Shown here: positions 42,765 through 49,940 of the stretch, piece after piece
How positions within the stretch are numbered: position 1 is the first letter of the stretch
How the letters are laid out: each line of letters begins with the position of its first letter
From: a virus
Length of the DNA stretch: 59,478 nucleotides
Reading direction: 5' to 3' (one strand)
Virus record (IMG/VR): IMGVR_UViG_3300031857_000194
Span: 1-59,478 of that record
The notes under the pieces: model-generated
Database searches by the model: none
Told to the model about the DNA's origin: nothing
What the model saw: only the letters and a program-made list of their open reading frames with translations
Translations under genes and position numbers: made by a program

Positions 42765-43763
42765 AATGCGTGACCAGACCTGCGTTCTTATCTGCTGTGT
42801 CAATGCATCGGGCAGGCTAACATAATCTAAGTCAGCAGCGTCCTTTTTACCATTCTTGAAAGCCCAGTCAAAGAATTTGATCACTTCTTGGCTGGACTTT
42901 TTGTCACTGGGATCGATATACATGATGATGAAACTGGCTGAACTCACGGGCCAAGCATTGGGATTACGCTGATCCACGATTGAAAGTCCCATGCCCGGTA
43001 CTGAAAACCAGTCTGCACCATCGGCAGCCGCAGCAAAAGTCACATCATCGGGCGCTACGAACTTGCCCGATTTGTTCTGCAGCAACATAAAGTTCATTTT
43101 GTTCTTTTTCACATAAGCATATTCTACATAACCAATGGCGCCTTTGATCCTGTTGACATTGGCAGCAACACCTTCGTTGCCCTTGCCACCCACTGATGAA
43201 GCAGCAGGCCACTTTACCGCAGCGCCCTTGCCGACCTTGCTAGCCCACTCTTGACTGACTGTTGACAAGTAATCAGTCCAGTTGAATGTGGTACCTGAGC
43301 CATCTGCACGGTGTACCACAACGATGTTTTGATCGGGCAGCTTCTTGCCTGGATTCAGTGCTGCCAATTTAGCATCGTTCCACTTGGTGATTGTACCCAT
43401 ATAGATATCAGCCAATACAGCACCGGTGATGCGCAGTTCACCTGGTTTAAAACCATCCAGGTTGATCACTGGCACAGTGCCGCCTATGATGGCAGGAAAC
43501 TGTATCTGGGCATTCTTGTCTAGATCTGCACCTGACACAGGTGCGTCTGTGGCACCAAAGGTCACGGTTCGGGCATTGATCTGGCGTATGCCGCCCGATG
43601 AACCAATTGATTGATAGTTGAGTCCCACTCCTGTGGCTTTTTTGTAGCCTTCGGCCCACTTGGCGTACATGGGATAGGGAAATGTAGCACCTGCGCCTGT
43701 GATGTCGGCAGCAATTGCTGTGGTACAAAATACGACCGCGGCAAACATTGTAAATAGTTTTTT
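42756..43763 (-). CDS. pstS: Phosphate-binding periplasmic protein PstS
   Basis: 335 residues starting at GTG 43763, 7 nt after AAGGAG. Signal peptide MKKLFTMFAAVVFCTTAIAA, then the PstS start GAGATFPYPMYAKWAEGYK. Ligand-binding segments are visible: QSIGSSGGIRQI, TFGATDAPVSG (phosphate-binding loop) and VVHRADGSGTTFNWTDYL. It captures phosphate for the host Pst ABC transporter; no pstCAB genes are in the window, so host partners are needed. The sequence has a proteobacterial feel, and phage pstS genes are common auxiliary metabolic genes. A Pho-box-like element lies upstream and a terminator follows. Confidence 0.94.
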   Translation of the reverse strand, partial: KKLFTMFAAVVFCTTAIAADITGAGATFPYPMYAKWAEGYKKATGVGLNYQSIGSSGGIRQINARTVTFGATDAPVSGADLDKNAQIQFPAIIGGTVPVINLDGFKPGELRITGAVLADIYMGTITKWNDAKLAALNPGKKLPDQNIVVVHRADGSGTTFNWTDYLSTVSQEWASKVGKGAAVKWPAASSVGGKGNEGVAANVNRIKGAIGYVEYAYVKKNKMNFMLLQNKSGKFVAPDDVTFAAAADGADWFSVPGMGLSIVDQRNPNAWPVSSASFIIMYIDPSDKKSSQEVIKFFDWAFKNGKKDAADLDYVSLPDALTQQIRTQVWSRIKH

Positions 43764-43829
43764 CACTTGAATTCTCCTTTGTGTTGTGCTCCTGCACAAG
43801 ACTATTTACAATAAACTGCGCGGTTTATT

Positions 43830-43847
43830 ATTACACTTTTGTTACAG
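43830..43847 (-). promoter_or_regulatory. Pho-box-like element upstream of pstS
   Basis: On the minus strand the 18 bases CTGTAACAAAAGTGTAAT match the PhoB box CTGTCATAAAACTGTCAT at 14 of 18 positions with the correct 7-4-7 direct-repeat layout. It ends 66 bp before the GTG start; a TTTATT or TATTGT -10-like segment lies 13-16 bp downstream. This would place pstS under host PhoBR control. Confidence 0.58.
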
Positions 43848-43869
43848 TGAACAAACTGTAGATCAAGAT

Positions 43870-44091
43870 TTATTTTTTGTGGTCAATCATGATCTGTAAA
43901 ACTTGATTGATCAATAGATACCACACAGTGATAATGGTCAATACCACCGGAGCCAGGATCAACTGTCTAGGCGACAGACCTGGCAAGCACAACAGTAGAT
44001 ATAGTGCCAGTGTGCCAGGCAGCAGATAGGGCAAGCAGGATTGTAATCCCAGAGCCAGAGAACTACTTCTTGTCTGCTTCTTTGAGTTCAT
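43870..44091 (-). CDS. Small two-span membrane protein
   Basis: 73 residues. Basic N-terminus (MNSKKQTRSSSLALGL), hydrophobic spans at about 18-38 (LPYLLPGTLALYLLLCLPGL) and 43-62 (LILAPVVLTIITVWYLLINQ), and a charged tail IDHKK. Located next to spanin and endolysin genes, so it may be a second holin or antiholin. Overlaps the o-spanin gene by 29 bp. Confidence 0.62.
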   Translation of the reverse strand: MNSKKQTRSSSLALGLQSCLPYLLPGTLALYLLLCLPGLSPRQLILAPVVLTIITVWYLLINQVLQIMIDHKK

Positions 44092-44434
44092 AGTATTCTC
44101 GATACTTTTTCAGCATCTCGCGCTGCTGTGATAGGAAATTGCGTGTCACAGCAAAATCTATGGCCAGTTCCTCATAGCCATCGTCGGTCAAGGCAAACAG
44201 CACTTGATCCGCATTGGCTGCTCGCAGTTCTTCAAACACACGAGCCTGATTTTCCGGAGTGATGATGATCCAGCGTGGTACTGCGGGTTTGATGGGTGTG
44301 GGATCTGGTAGATTCAGTGGCGTGCGTGCCACTGCTTTCTTTTCGATCTCTATGGGCTTGATGGCATTCCAGGCCAGCAAGGCACAGCCCTGCAGATTCA
44401 TTGACACCAGGATGACAGCTAGTATGGATCTCAT
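44063..44434 (-). CDS. Probable outer-membrane spanin (Rz1-like lipoprotein)
   Basis: 123 residues from ATG at 44434. Signal peptide MRSILAVILVSMNLQGCALL with lipobox LQGC. Then a Pro-rich part (RTPLNLPDPTPIKPAVPRW), typical of o-spanins, and IIITPENQARVFEELRAANA ... LFALTDDGYEELAIDF, ending with a helical QQREMLKKYREYYELKEADKK. Its start overlaps the stop of the i-spanin-like gene (ATGA). Together they would fuse inner and outer membranes at lysis. Confidence 0.72.
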   Translation of the reverse strand: MRSILAVILVSMNLQGCALLAWNAIKPIEIEKKAVARTPLNLPDPTPIKPAVPRWIIITPENQARVFEELRAANADQVLFALTDDGYEELAIDFAVTRNFLSQQREMLKKYREYYELKEADKK

Positions 44435-44925
44435 TGTGGTGCCCGATAGTTGGGATTGGCTATGGCAGGACATTCTTTGTTGATCTCCGCTGAATTCTTG
44501 GCTGCTAATTCTTGCTGGGTATGTGCCGCGCCCGATGCCAGTTCAAGACAGCGCATAGCATTGCGTGTGCCGCGATTCACCAGGCGTTCTACCAGTTCTG
44601 GTCGTTCGCGAGCCAACTGGCCAAAGTCTCGGGGATTGCCGCGTGCGTCCTGGCTGAATTTTTTTGTCAGCGTGTCCACTTCACCGCGATAGCGTTCTGC
44701 TAGATTCTGCAGATCACGATTGGTCTGCTGAATGGCTGCAATGTCTTCAACCATCTGCCGTAACAAATCTTTTTGTTCTTGGATGCCTTGTTCTAGCCTA
44801 CGTGCGTTTTCTTGACTTTGCACCAAGTCGGCCTTGACGTTGGACACATACCAAAGTCCTGCGGCTATGATAACAGCAATGATCAGTGCGACTATGGATC
44901 GGATTATGGCGCCGACGGGCAGCAT
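44431..44925 (-). CDS. Probable inner-membrane spanin (Rz-like)
   Basis: 164 residues: an N-terminal membrane helix (IVALIIAVIIAAGLWYV, about 11-28), then a long periplasmic coiled coil (NARRLEQGIQEQKDLLRQMV ... NRDLQNLAERYRGEVDTL), and a C-terminal domain with two Cys (MRCLELASGA, NKECPAIAN). This is the Rz i-spanin layout, paired with the downstream lipoprotein and upstream of the endolysin cluster. Confidence 0.76.
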   Translation of the reverse strand: MLPVGAIIRSIVALIIAVIIAAGLWYVSNVKADLVQSQENARRLEQGIQEQKDLLRQMVEDIAAIQQTNRDLQNLAERYRGEVDTLTKKFSQDARGNPRDFGQLARERPELVERLVNRGTRNAMRCLELASGAAHTQQELAAKNSAEINKECPAIANPNYRAPQ

Positions 44926-45209
44926 CAGGGCCTCTCGTAACTGGCTTGGGCACGTGACATGGCTGTGCGAGCAGCATCTGCTTGCTCACGGCCTTGTGCT
45001 TCGGCATCCCGTGTGCTGCCTCCGGGTTCTCCTGCGATGTTTTTGATGCGTTCTATTTTGGCTGGCTCTTCGCCGTAGGTATCAATAAAATATTGACCTA
45101 GGCCTTCGTCGTACTGCCAGTCAATGACTTTGACTGTGCCGTCTCGCATGGTCACACGATATCTAGCAGGTCTAAACATACCTTCCGAGATGATCTCGTA
45201 GAGTTTCAT
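44925..45209 (-). CDS. Small protein with capsid-targeting-like leader (MKLYEIISE|G)
   Basis: 94 residues. Leader MKLYEIISEG with predicted cleavage after E9. The body MFRPARYRVTMRDGTVKVIDW ... YGEEPAKIERIKNI is a short beta/alpha domain, then a helix rich in Ala/Arg/Gln (AEAQGREQADAARTAMSRAQ). Flanked by spanin and endolysin genes with one-base and ATGA overlaps. Function unknown; possibly packaged. Confidence 0.7.
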   Translation of the reverse strand: MKLYEIISEGMFRPARYRVTMRDGTVKVIDWQYDEGLGQYFIDTYGEEPAKIERIKNIAGEPGGSTRDAEAQGREQADAARTAMSRAQASYERP

Positions 45210-45670
45210 GCAATCAATCCAGGCTTGTACACAGTCTTGCCATTTTCTTTCATGGCAGTCAGCACCTGTTTCTTGATATTACCTTCCACATAGCTCACAT
45301 GCACCCAACCTGAATCGGGCACACCAGGAGTGTAAAATTCCAATATCACTTGTGTAAAGTCCAAGTTGCTCACGATCCACTGTGCAAGATCAGCATTGGC
45401 CACGCCGGGTATTTCTATGTCAGCGGCCTGACCTTGGCAATGATCAGATGTTTTAGATCCACCCACAGCTGCATTAACATTGGGATGGCGAAAACCAGAA
45501 TTCACTTTCACACCAGTTTTGTAGTGTTCGCGCACTGGTTGCAGAACTCGTTCTGCAAGCCTTTTGAGATTGGCGATTTCTGCATCGCCGGGAGTGTTGT
45601 CTAGATTGTGACGCAGTGCTGTTTCTGACTTGATCATTTCTGACAGTGTGAAATTTTCTGTGAGTTTCAT
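45206..45670 (-). CDS. Endolysin, peptidase M15 (D-Ala-D-Ala carboxypeptidase-like)
   Basis: 154 residues. N-terminal NFTLSEMIKSETA is the usual lead-in of M15_3 peptidases, then SGFRHPNVNAAVGGSKTSDH. Zinc ligands: H77 and D84 (SDHCQGQAADI) and H124 (GWVHVSY). It cuts peptidoglycan peptide cross-links. No signal peptide, so release by the holin is needed. It lies within a lysis block with spanins. The N-terminus MKLTENFTLSE looks a little like the leader family but is explained by the enzyme family. Confidence 0.9.
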   Translation of the reverse strand: MKLTENFTLSEMIKSETALRHNLDNTPGDAEIANLKRLAERVLQPVREHYKTGVKVNSGFRHPNVNAAVGGSKTSDHCQGQAADIEIPGVANADLAQWIVSNLDFTQVILEFYTPGVPDSGWVHVSYVEGNIKKQVLTAMKENGKTVYKPGLIA

Positions 45671-45680
45671 TGAGGGCTCC

Positions 45681-46223
45681 TTATCTTGTGATGTGTGCCA
45701 GGTCTTGCCAGTTTTTCAAATCTCTGGCCACTCTGCGATATATGGGCTTGGGTGTGAGACCAGCGGCTTCGCGGATTTCGTTGATATCGCCTTCTTTTTT
45801 TCTGTTGTATTCTGCTGGGGTCAAGGTCACTGTGTCGGCCACGGCTTTTTTGCTGTAGGGATAGGATTTTTTGCCCACGTGTATTTTGAACTTGTCTGCG
45901 TCAATGGCTGTGAGGTTAGGCAGTTCGGTCATGACCTGATTGAAGTTTTTCACAAATTCGGGCGATCTGCGGAATTCAGCATAGACCAGGTAACGATTGG
46001 GTTTGATTTCTCCCGGCGAGCGATCAGCATCCAGTATGAAGTCATAACCTTTTTCCAACCAAACAACCAAATCGTCTGCGGCCTGGCTGTTGCGCAGATA
46101 AAAACTCACAACTATGACATCTGCATCATCGCCCATGCGGCTTTCGAATTCATCGATATGTACAGTGGGCTTGACCAAGCCCATCATGTCATGATATTCC
46201 AAACCTTCATTTAACTGTGTCAT
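45681..46223 (-). CDS. Conserved hypothetical, probable virion protein
   Basis: 180 residues: MTQLNEGLEYHDMMGLVKPT then alpha/beta core DVIVVSFYLRNSQAADDLVVWLEKG, FILDADRSPGEIKPNRYLVYAEF and FVKNFNQVMTELPNLTAI. C-terminal helices DINEIREAAGLTPKPIYRRV. This pair with the next gene is typical for T4-like aquatic phages, possibly near neck or tail genes; exact role unknown. Start overlaps the upstream stop. Confidence 0.7.
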   Translation of the reverse strand: MTQLNEGLEYHDMMGLVKPTVHIDEFESRMGDDADVIVVSFYLRNSQAADDLVVWLEKGYDFILDADRSPGEIKPNRYLVYAEFRRSPEFVKNFNQVMTELPNLTAIDADKFKIHVGKKSYPYSKKAVADTVTLTPAEYNRKKEGDINEIREAAGLTPKPIYRRVARDLKNWQDLAHITR

Positions 46224-46858
46224 AGTGCCGGCGCTCCTAGTCCGCCCACGCCCGAACCCTGTCCCGGAGGTGCGCCCAGTGAGCCAGGTTGTGGCACACC
46301 AGGTGTTAGCGCATCCTGAGCAGATGGTCCTGTTTGATTCTGTTCTTTGTCTAGATCTTCTTCATAGGCATCATCAAGATCCGCCAAATCCACACTTTGG
46401 TCTTCTAATTCTAGGCTACCAGTCTTGATGTCTTGCATGAGGTCCTTGGGCATGGTGATGCGCACCAGCCATATGTCTTTTTCAATCATACGAGCTTTGT
46501 GTGTGCCAGGACGGAAATCTCCAGGGTTTGTGATCTTCTCTGGGATCTTCATTTTGTCTTGTTTGTATTCCACTGTGCAGTCCAGGCTGGTCAGCCGCAG
46601 TCCTGCTCTGGGATCGGGCATGAGTTTGTAAGGCCATAAGAATATGCAGGTCACTGTGTATCTGCTGACATCGGGACCTTCCACCAGTTCGCCAAAGCGC
46701 CAGTTTTTGTAACTGTAGATGTCTAGTTCATCCAGCACACGCTCAAAGTCCAGCAGCACAGCCATGCTGCCGTCTGAAGTGTAGATGCCTTTGATCACAT
46801 CGGCTATCAGCCAGTAATCGTTGTCGCCAAAACCGTTTTCAAATACCTTGATGCCCAT
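46220..46858 (-). CDS. Conserved hypothetical, probable virion protein
   Basis: 212 residues: MGIKVFENGFGDNDYWLIAD, VLLDFERVLDELDIYSYKNW, GPDVSRYTVTCIFLWPYKLM. Mixed beta strands then an acidic linker (DLADLDDAYEEDLDKEQNQT) and a Gly/Pro-rich C-tail. It opens the minus-strand unit opposite phoH, with a CTAAATA box at 46866-46872. Function unknown. Confidence 0.7.
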   Translation of the reverse strand: MGIKVFENGFGDNDYWLIADVIKGIYTSDGSMAVLLDFERVLDELDIYSYKNWRFGELVEGPDVSRYTVTCIFLWPYKLMPDPRAGLRLTSLDCTVEYKQDKMKIPEKITNPGDFRPGTHKARMIEKDIWLVRITMPKDLMQDIKTGSLELEDQSVDLADLDDAYEEDLDKEQNQTGPSAQDALTPGVPQPGSLGAPPGQGSGVGGLGAPAL

Positions 46859-46865
46859 AGTGTAT

Positions 46866-46872
46866 TATTTAG
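46866..46872 (-). promoter_or_regulatory. Late-like box CTAAATA
   Basis: Seven bases before the virion-type gene at 46858, in the 168-bp divergent spacer opposite phoH. Confidence 0.45.
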
Positions 46873-46936
46873 TGCTTTTGGGACCTAAGGGGATTTACTC
46901 GAGGGGGATTTGTTTGTGTGACAGCCTAATACTTAG

Positions 46937-46992
46937 CTGGTTTTTCCAGGGAGATATGTGCGGTTTAAGTGGGACCGCAGGTGATCTAAATA
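46937..46992 (+). promoter_or_regulatory. phoH leader: two hairpins and a CTAAATA box
   Basis: CTGGTTTTTCCAG (46937-46949) and GCGGT...ACCGC (46960-46978) can fold, and CTAAATA (46986-46992) fits the late consensus, 34 bp before the TTG start. The rest of the spacer has no gene. Confidence 0.4.
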
Positions 46993-47026
46993 ACATTGGT
47001 AGCGATAACACTTAGGAGAATCCACC

Positions 47027-47764
47027 TTGGCTCGCAACAAAAGAATAGCAGCACAAAAAGCAGCACGTTACACCGAACAACAAATGGCACCCAACACCAT
47101 AAACTTCCGAGAAGCACAGCGAGTCAGGCACATAGAACTGGTGCCCAAGAGCCTCAATCAAGAAAATTACATATTAAAGTTACTGGATCCCAAACAACAC
47201 ATTGTGATAGCATATGGTCCTGCAGGCACAGGCAAAACTTACATAGCCATGCAGGCCGCAATAAAACAGTTGAAGATGGGCGCGATCGAGCGCATCGTCC
47301 TCACTAGACCAGCCGTGGGCGTAGAAGATGAAAAGCATGGATTCTTACCCGGGGATTTAAATTCAAAAATGGAACCCTGGACCAGACCACTTCTCGACGT
47401 GTTACGCGAATATTATAGCCCACGCGACATCGCAAAAATGCTAGAAGATCAGACTGTGGAGATATCCCCCCTGGCATTCATGCGCGGCCGTACCATGAAG
47501 TCAGCGTGGGTGATTGCTGATGAAATGCAAAACGCCACTCCTGGTCAAATGAAGATGCTGCTGACTCGTATTGGCGTGGGATCTAAGATTGTTGTGACAG
47601 GAGACGTTGAGCAGGCCGACAGATCAACACGCGATAATGGCCTTCTAGACCTCGCAGAGAGGCTGAACGCTCAAGGAGTATATGGCCTAAGTATATGCAA
47701 GCTGGATCGCAGAGACTGCCAACGTCATTCTATCATTGATGGAATACTAAAGTTATACGACTAA
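47027..47764 (+). CDS. phoH: PhoH-like ATPase
   Basis: 245 residues on the plus strand. It begins with TTG at 47027, 8 nt after AGGAG (47014-47018); no nearer ATG fits. Walker A GPAGTGKT (64-71), strand IVLTRPAVGVEDEKHGFLPG, Walker B AWVIADEMQNATPGQ, and VVTGDVEQADRSTRDNGLL (sensor-like), as in PhoH-family P-loop NTPases. Host PhoH is phosphate-starvation induced and linked to RNA metabolism, but function in phages is unknown. CTAAATA box (46986-46992) and two small hairpins lie upstream, and a terminator downstream. Confidence 0.94.
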   Translation: MARNKRIAAQKAARYTEQQMAPNTINFREAQRVRHIELVPKSLNQENYILKLLDPKQHIVIAYGPAGTGKTYIAMQAAIKQLKMGAIERIVLTRPAVGVEDEKHGFLPGDLNSKMEPWTRPLLDVLREYYSPRDIAKMLEDQTVEISPLAFMRGRTMKSAWVIADEMQNATPGQMKMLLTRIGVGSKIVVTGDVEQADRSTRDNGLLDLAERLNAQGVYGLSICKLDRRDCQRHSIIDGILKLYD

Positions 47765-47778
47765 GAGGAGGTTCAATC

Positions 47779-47826
47779 ATGAAATATCCCACCTCGTTTG
47801 ATGATCTACAGGCGCATCCGCCTTAA
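47779..47826 (+). CDS. 15-codon minigene after phoH
   Basis: ATG at 47779 is preceded by a strong GAGGAGG ribosome site overlapping the phoH 3' region, and the frame MKYPTSFDDLQAHPP ends with TAA at 47826. A hairpin (GATCTGTGAGATC) and a terminator follow. The ribosome site is much better than expected by chance; whether the peptide matters is unknown. Confidence 0.4.
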   Translation: MKYPTSFDDLQAHPP

Positions 47827-47877
47827 AGCCGATCTGTGAGATCACTGTAGAACATCCGTGACGCTAGACGTCAATTC

Positions 47878-47909
47878 AGCCCGTTATACCCTAATGGGCT
47901 TTTTATTTT
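47878..47909 (+). terminator. Terminator after phoH and the minigene
   Basis: AGCCC/GGGCT stem (47878-47882, 47896-47900) followed by TTTTATTTT. It faces the 3' end of the convergent Cys-cluster gene. The 50 bases before it contain another small hairpin (GATCTGTGAGATC) and no gene. Confidence 0.72.
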
Positions 47910-48310
47910 GTGATGGGACCGCCTTCTACCCAGGCATCGCAGGTGCGTTTGGCAGCACATTTGAATTTCAAGAATTTGCAGTAGCCTAGATCGCCAGCAT
48001 CGATGGTATCGTGGGGATCGCTGCCAGGTTCCGAACCAATGCCCTGGGCTATGCAGTCCAACATATCTGGCGATATGTCAAAGGCAGCACAGTTGCCGCA
48101 ACGATTCTGTTTGACAGATTTGATATCATCTGTGTTCCATTTGTCGGCCAGCTCCTGCCAGTATTCGTCATTGGGCTCATTGGGATTCAATGGACCATAG
48201 TGATACTCGTCTATGGCCTTTTGTCTGTTGCGGAGATTTAGACCAATGTCTTGTGTAGCCGGTGGACAGCCCTTTTCAATGGCTTCGATTATGTTGATGT
48301 AGTTTCTCAT
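47903..48310 (-). CDS. Cys-cluster protein with leader-like start
   Basis: 135 residues. The leader-like start MRNYINIIEAIEKG is followed by a helical part with LNLRNRQKAIDEYHYGPLNP. Residues about 68-130 carry RCGNCAAFDISPDMLDCIAQ ... DLGYCKFLKFKCAAKRTCDA, seven Cys in all, a probable metal or iron-sulfur binding module known from T4-like aquatic phages. Function unknown. Confidence 0.74.
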   Translation of the reverse strand: MRNYINIIEAIEKGCPPATQDIGLNLRNRQKAIDEYHYGPLNPNEPNDEYWQELADKWNTDDIKSVKQNRCGNCAAFDISPDMLDCIAQGIGSEPGSDPHDTIDAGDLGYCKFLKFKCAAKRTCDAWVEGGPITK

Positions 48311-48321
48311 TGGTAGTGACC

Positions 48322-49248
48322 TTAAGTGTTCTTATCCTGATTTCTTTGCCAGGGTAAAGTGGGTTTTTTACTGATATCAGGATTGAAGTTTTGTATTTTT
48401 GGTGCTGTGTTTTTCTTGAGATCTCCCTGTACATATCTCTGTGCTGTGCTGAGATTGCGATTCACTAGATCTGTGGTGGCCAATTCTTGGCTGTAATTTT
48501 TAGCCATCTTGCCGGTGAGGAAATAATTGTAATCTCCTTCGGTATACAACATAATGTTGCCATCTACACCAGGCACCGTACCAGCAGGCACGATCTCACC
48601 ATCTCGTTTGTATGCTCCGCTGCTTTTGATCTTACCATACATTTCTGCAGGCATGGGATTAAAAATCATTTTGTCATATACTATGACGTTTTTGCTTTTG
48701 ACCCATTGATCAGGCATATCTACTGCTATGCTTTTCAGTGGCTGATGCACAGCATAATCCTGGCTGGGACCAAATACATCTTTGGCCATGCCATATCGAT
48801 CTACATCCAAGGCCTGTGCTGAACCTGCGCCCAGGGCTAGACCGCCGGCCACTGCAGCCGCTGCCATCTTTTCTTTCCAACCTTCTCCTAAGTCTGCGGA
48901 TTCCTTGGTTGAAACATTTTTGGCTGCACCGCTGCGTTCGGCATCAGGATCTTGTCTGCGTTTGCGTGCCGCGGCTGATGCACGACCTTTTTTGCCCAGG
49001 GCATGTGCCTTGGCCTGTGGCAAGCACTTGGGCTTGCCTTCACCTTTGCTGCCTCTAGCACAGTCTCCGCGTATCTTGCCATCGGGTCCAAACCGCACCC
49101 ACTTTTCTTTAAACCATTTACGCAGATCTTCTTCTAGTTCTTGCTCTGAAACAGGCACACAGTTAGGCACCTGGCGATCTCCTTTTTTCTTCATGCCCTG
49201 TTGCTGATAACCAGTCCAGCAGGCTTCAAGAATTTCTTGATATCTCAT
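48322..49248 (-). CDS. Leader-bearing protein with two phage Cys modules
   Basis: 308 residues from ATG at 49248, where the upstream gene's stop overlaps (ATGA). The leader is MRYQEILEAC. Module 1: CWTGYQQQGMKKKGDRQVPN followed by C (about 10-30). Module 2: WVRFGPDGKIRGDCARG ... KPKCLPQAKAHALGKKGRAS, then a basic RKRRQDPDAERSGAAKNV. Both recur in T4-like phages without known function. Residues about 125-150 (MAAAAVAGGLALGAGSAQAL) look like an internal signal peptide, so the C-terminal half could be released into the periplasm after cleavage at LGE|G-type sites. Likely injected. Confidence 0.74.
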   Translation of the reverse strand: MRYQEILEACWTGYQQQGMKKKGDRQVPNCVPVSEQELEEDLRKWFKEKWVRFGPDGKIRGDCARGSKGEGKPKCLPQAKAHALGKKGRASAAARKRRQDPDAERSGAAKNVSTKESADLGEGWKEKMAAAAVAGGLALGAGSAQALDVDRYGMAKDVFGPSQDYAVHQPLKSIAVDMPDQWVKSKNVIVYDKMIFNPMPAEMYGKIKSSGAYKRDGEIVPAGTVPGVDGNIMLYTEGDYNYFLTGKMAKNYSQELATTDLVNRNLSTAQRYVQGDLKKNTAPKIQNFNPDISKKPTLPWQRNQDKNT

Positions 49249-49409
49249 TTGTTTTTCTTTCCACCAGTGCCCCAGTTGGCAGCACCTTTTTTGCGACACT
49301 GTACCAAGGCACCTGATGCATAGGCCGAAGGCCATACCTTGTAACGGCTGCGCACTTTATTGTAGCAGGCGTCTTTTTTGGCTTCCGATACAAATTCATG
49401 AGCACGCAT
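49245..49409 (-). CDS. Small leader-bearing Cys protein (54 residues)
   Basis: Reads MRAHEFVSEAKKDACYNKVR then SRYKVWPSAYASGALVQCRK and ends WGTGGKKNK. The leader MRAHEFVSE|A is nearly identical to that of the gene at 14106-14312. The WPSAYASGALVQCRK module is common in large phages. A ribosome site AGGAGC is upstream, and TAATG and ATGA overlaps link it to both neighbours. Confidence 0.75.
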   Translation of the reverse strand: MRAHEFVSEAKKDACYNKVRSRYKVWPSAYASGALVQCRKKGAANWGTGGKKNK

Positions 49410-49612
49410 TATTCTTTGCTCCTGGCAACAAAGTATCCAGTGATTATGCCCACTATGCCTACCAAAGACTTTTCCAGCAGTTGTATCACTGCGGCGTCGG
49501 GTATTTTTCTGCTGATGGAAGCAAGATAAAAATCATACACCACAGACCCGCCCAGGATCAGTAAAAATCCCACGACCAGGATCAGCAGTATGATATCTTT
49601 GGGTGTCCACAT
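49409..49612 (-). CDS. Small two-span membrane protein
   Basis: 67 residues. Spans at about 7-28 (IILLILVVGFLLILGGSVVY) and 46-62 (SLVGIVGIITGYFVA), polar C-tail RSKE. Preceded by a hairpin leader and CATAAATA box. Could be a class II holin or antiholin, or a membrane effector that accompanies the injected proteins. Confidence 0.65.
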   Translation of the reverse strand: MWTPKDIILLILVVGFLLILGGSVVYDFYLASISRKIPDAAVIQLLEKSLVGIVGIITGYFVARSKE

Positions 49613-49639
49613 ATGGCAAATCTCTTTGCCATATTTATG
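49613..49639 (-). promoter_or_regulatory. Late-like box CATAAATA with hairpin leader
   Basis: Box at 49632-49639, followed by TGGCAAAGAGATTTGCCA, a perfect 7-bp hairpin that would sit in the 5' leader just before the membrane-protein gene at 49612. Confidence 0.48.
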
Positions 49640-49643
49640 GATT

Positions 49644-49940
49644 TTATTCTACTGCTAGATTCACAGCAGCAGTGGGTTTCGCAATTTCAGGACCGTGATT
49701 ATAATCCAGCATCATATCAAATTGCTGCCTATAATGCTGTACATAAGTTTGGAAAAGTTTTTCCCAGTCACGTCCGGCTACTACTCCATTGACGTGGGCC
49801 TGCAGGACCTGTAATTTTTTGAAATCTAATATTACAGAAAAATTCCTATAGTGCTGCGGCCGCAGATTTTTTCGTATTTCGCTGACTTCGTCATACTGCC
49901 CATTGGGACGTTGGATATATTTGATCAGGAAGTATCTCAT
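49644..49940 (-). CDS. Small conserved hypothetical, downstream of clamp loader
   Basis: 98 residues, MRYFLIKYIQRPNGQYDEVS onward with a beta strand NFSVILDFKKLQVLQAHVNG. Found beside the clamp-loader gene with ATGA overlap, but not similar in size to gp62. Role unknown, possibly replication-linked. Confidence 0.65.
   Translation of the reverse strand: MRYFLIKYIQRPNGQYDEVSEIRKNLRPQHYRNFSVILDFKKLQVLQAHVNGVVAGRDWEKLFQTYVQHYRQQFDMMLDYNHGPEIAKPTAAVNLAVE

Noticed and set aside
45206-45670. MKLTENFTLSE of the endolysin as a packaging leader
   Set aside because: The NFTLSEMxxSETA segment is explained by the M15 peptidase family itself, so the Glu position is not evidence of a leader.
46859-47026. 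A sigma70 promoter for phoH
   Set aside because: TAATAC near 46927 has no acceptable -35 at the right distance; the CTAAATA box closer to the gene is the better candidate.
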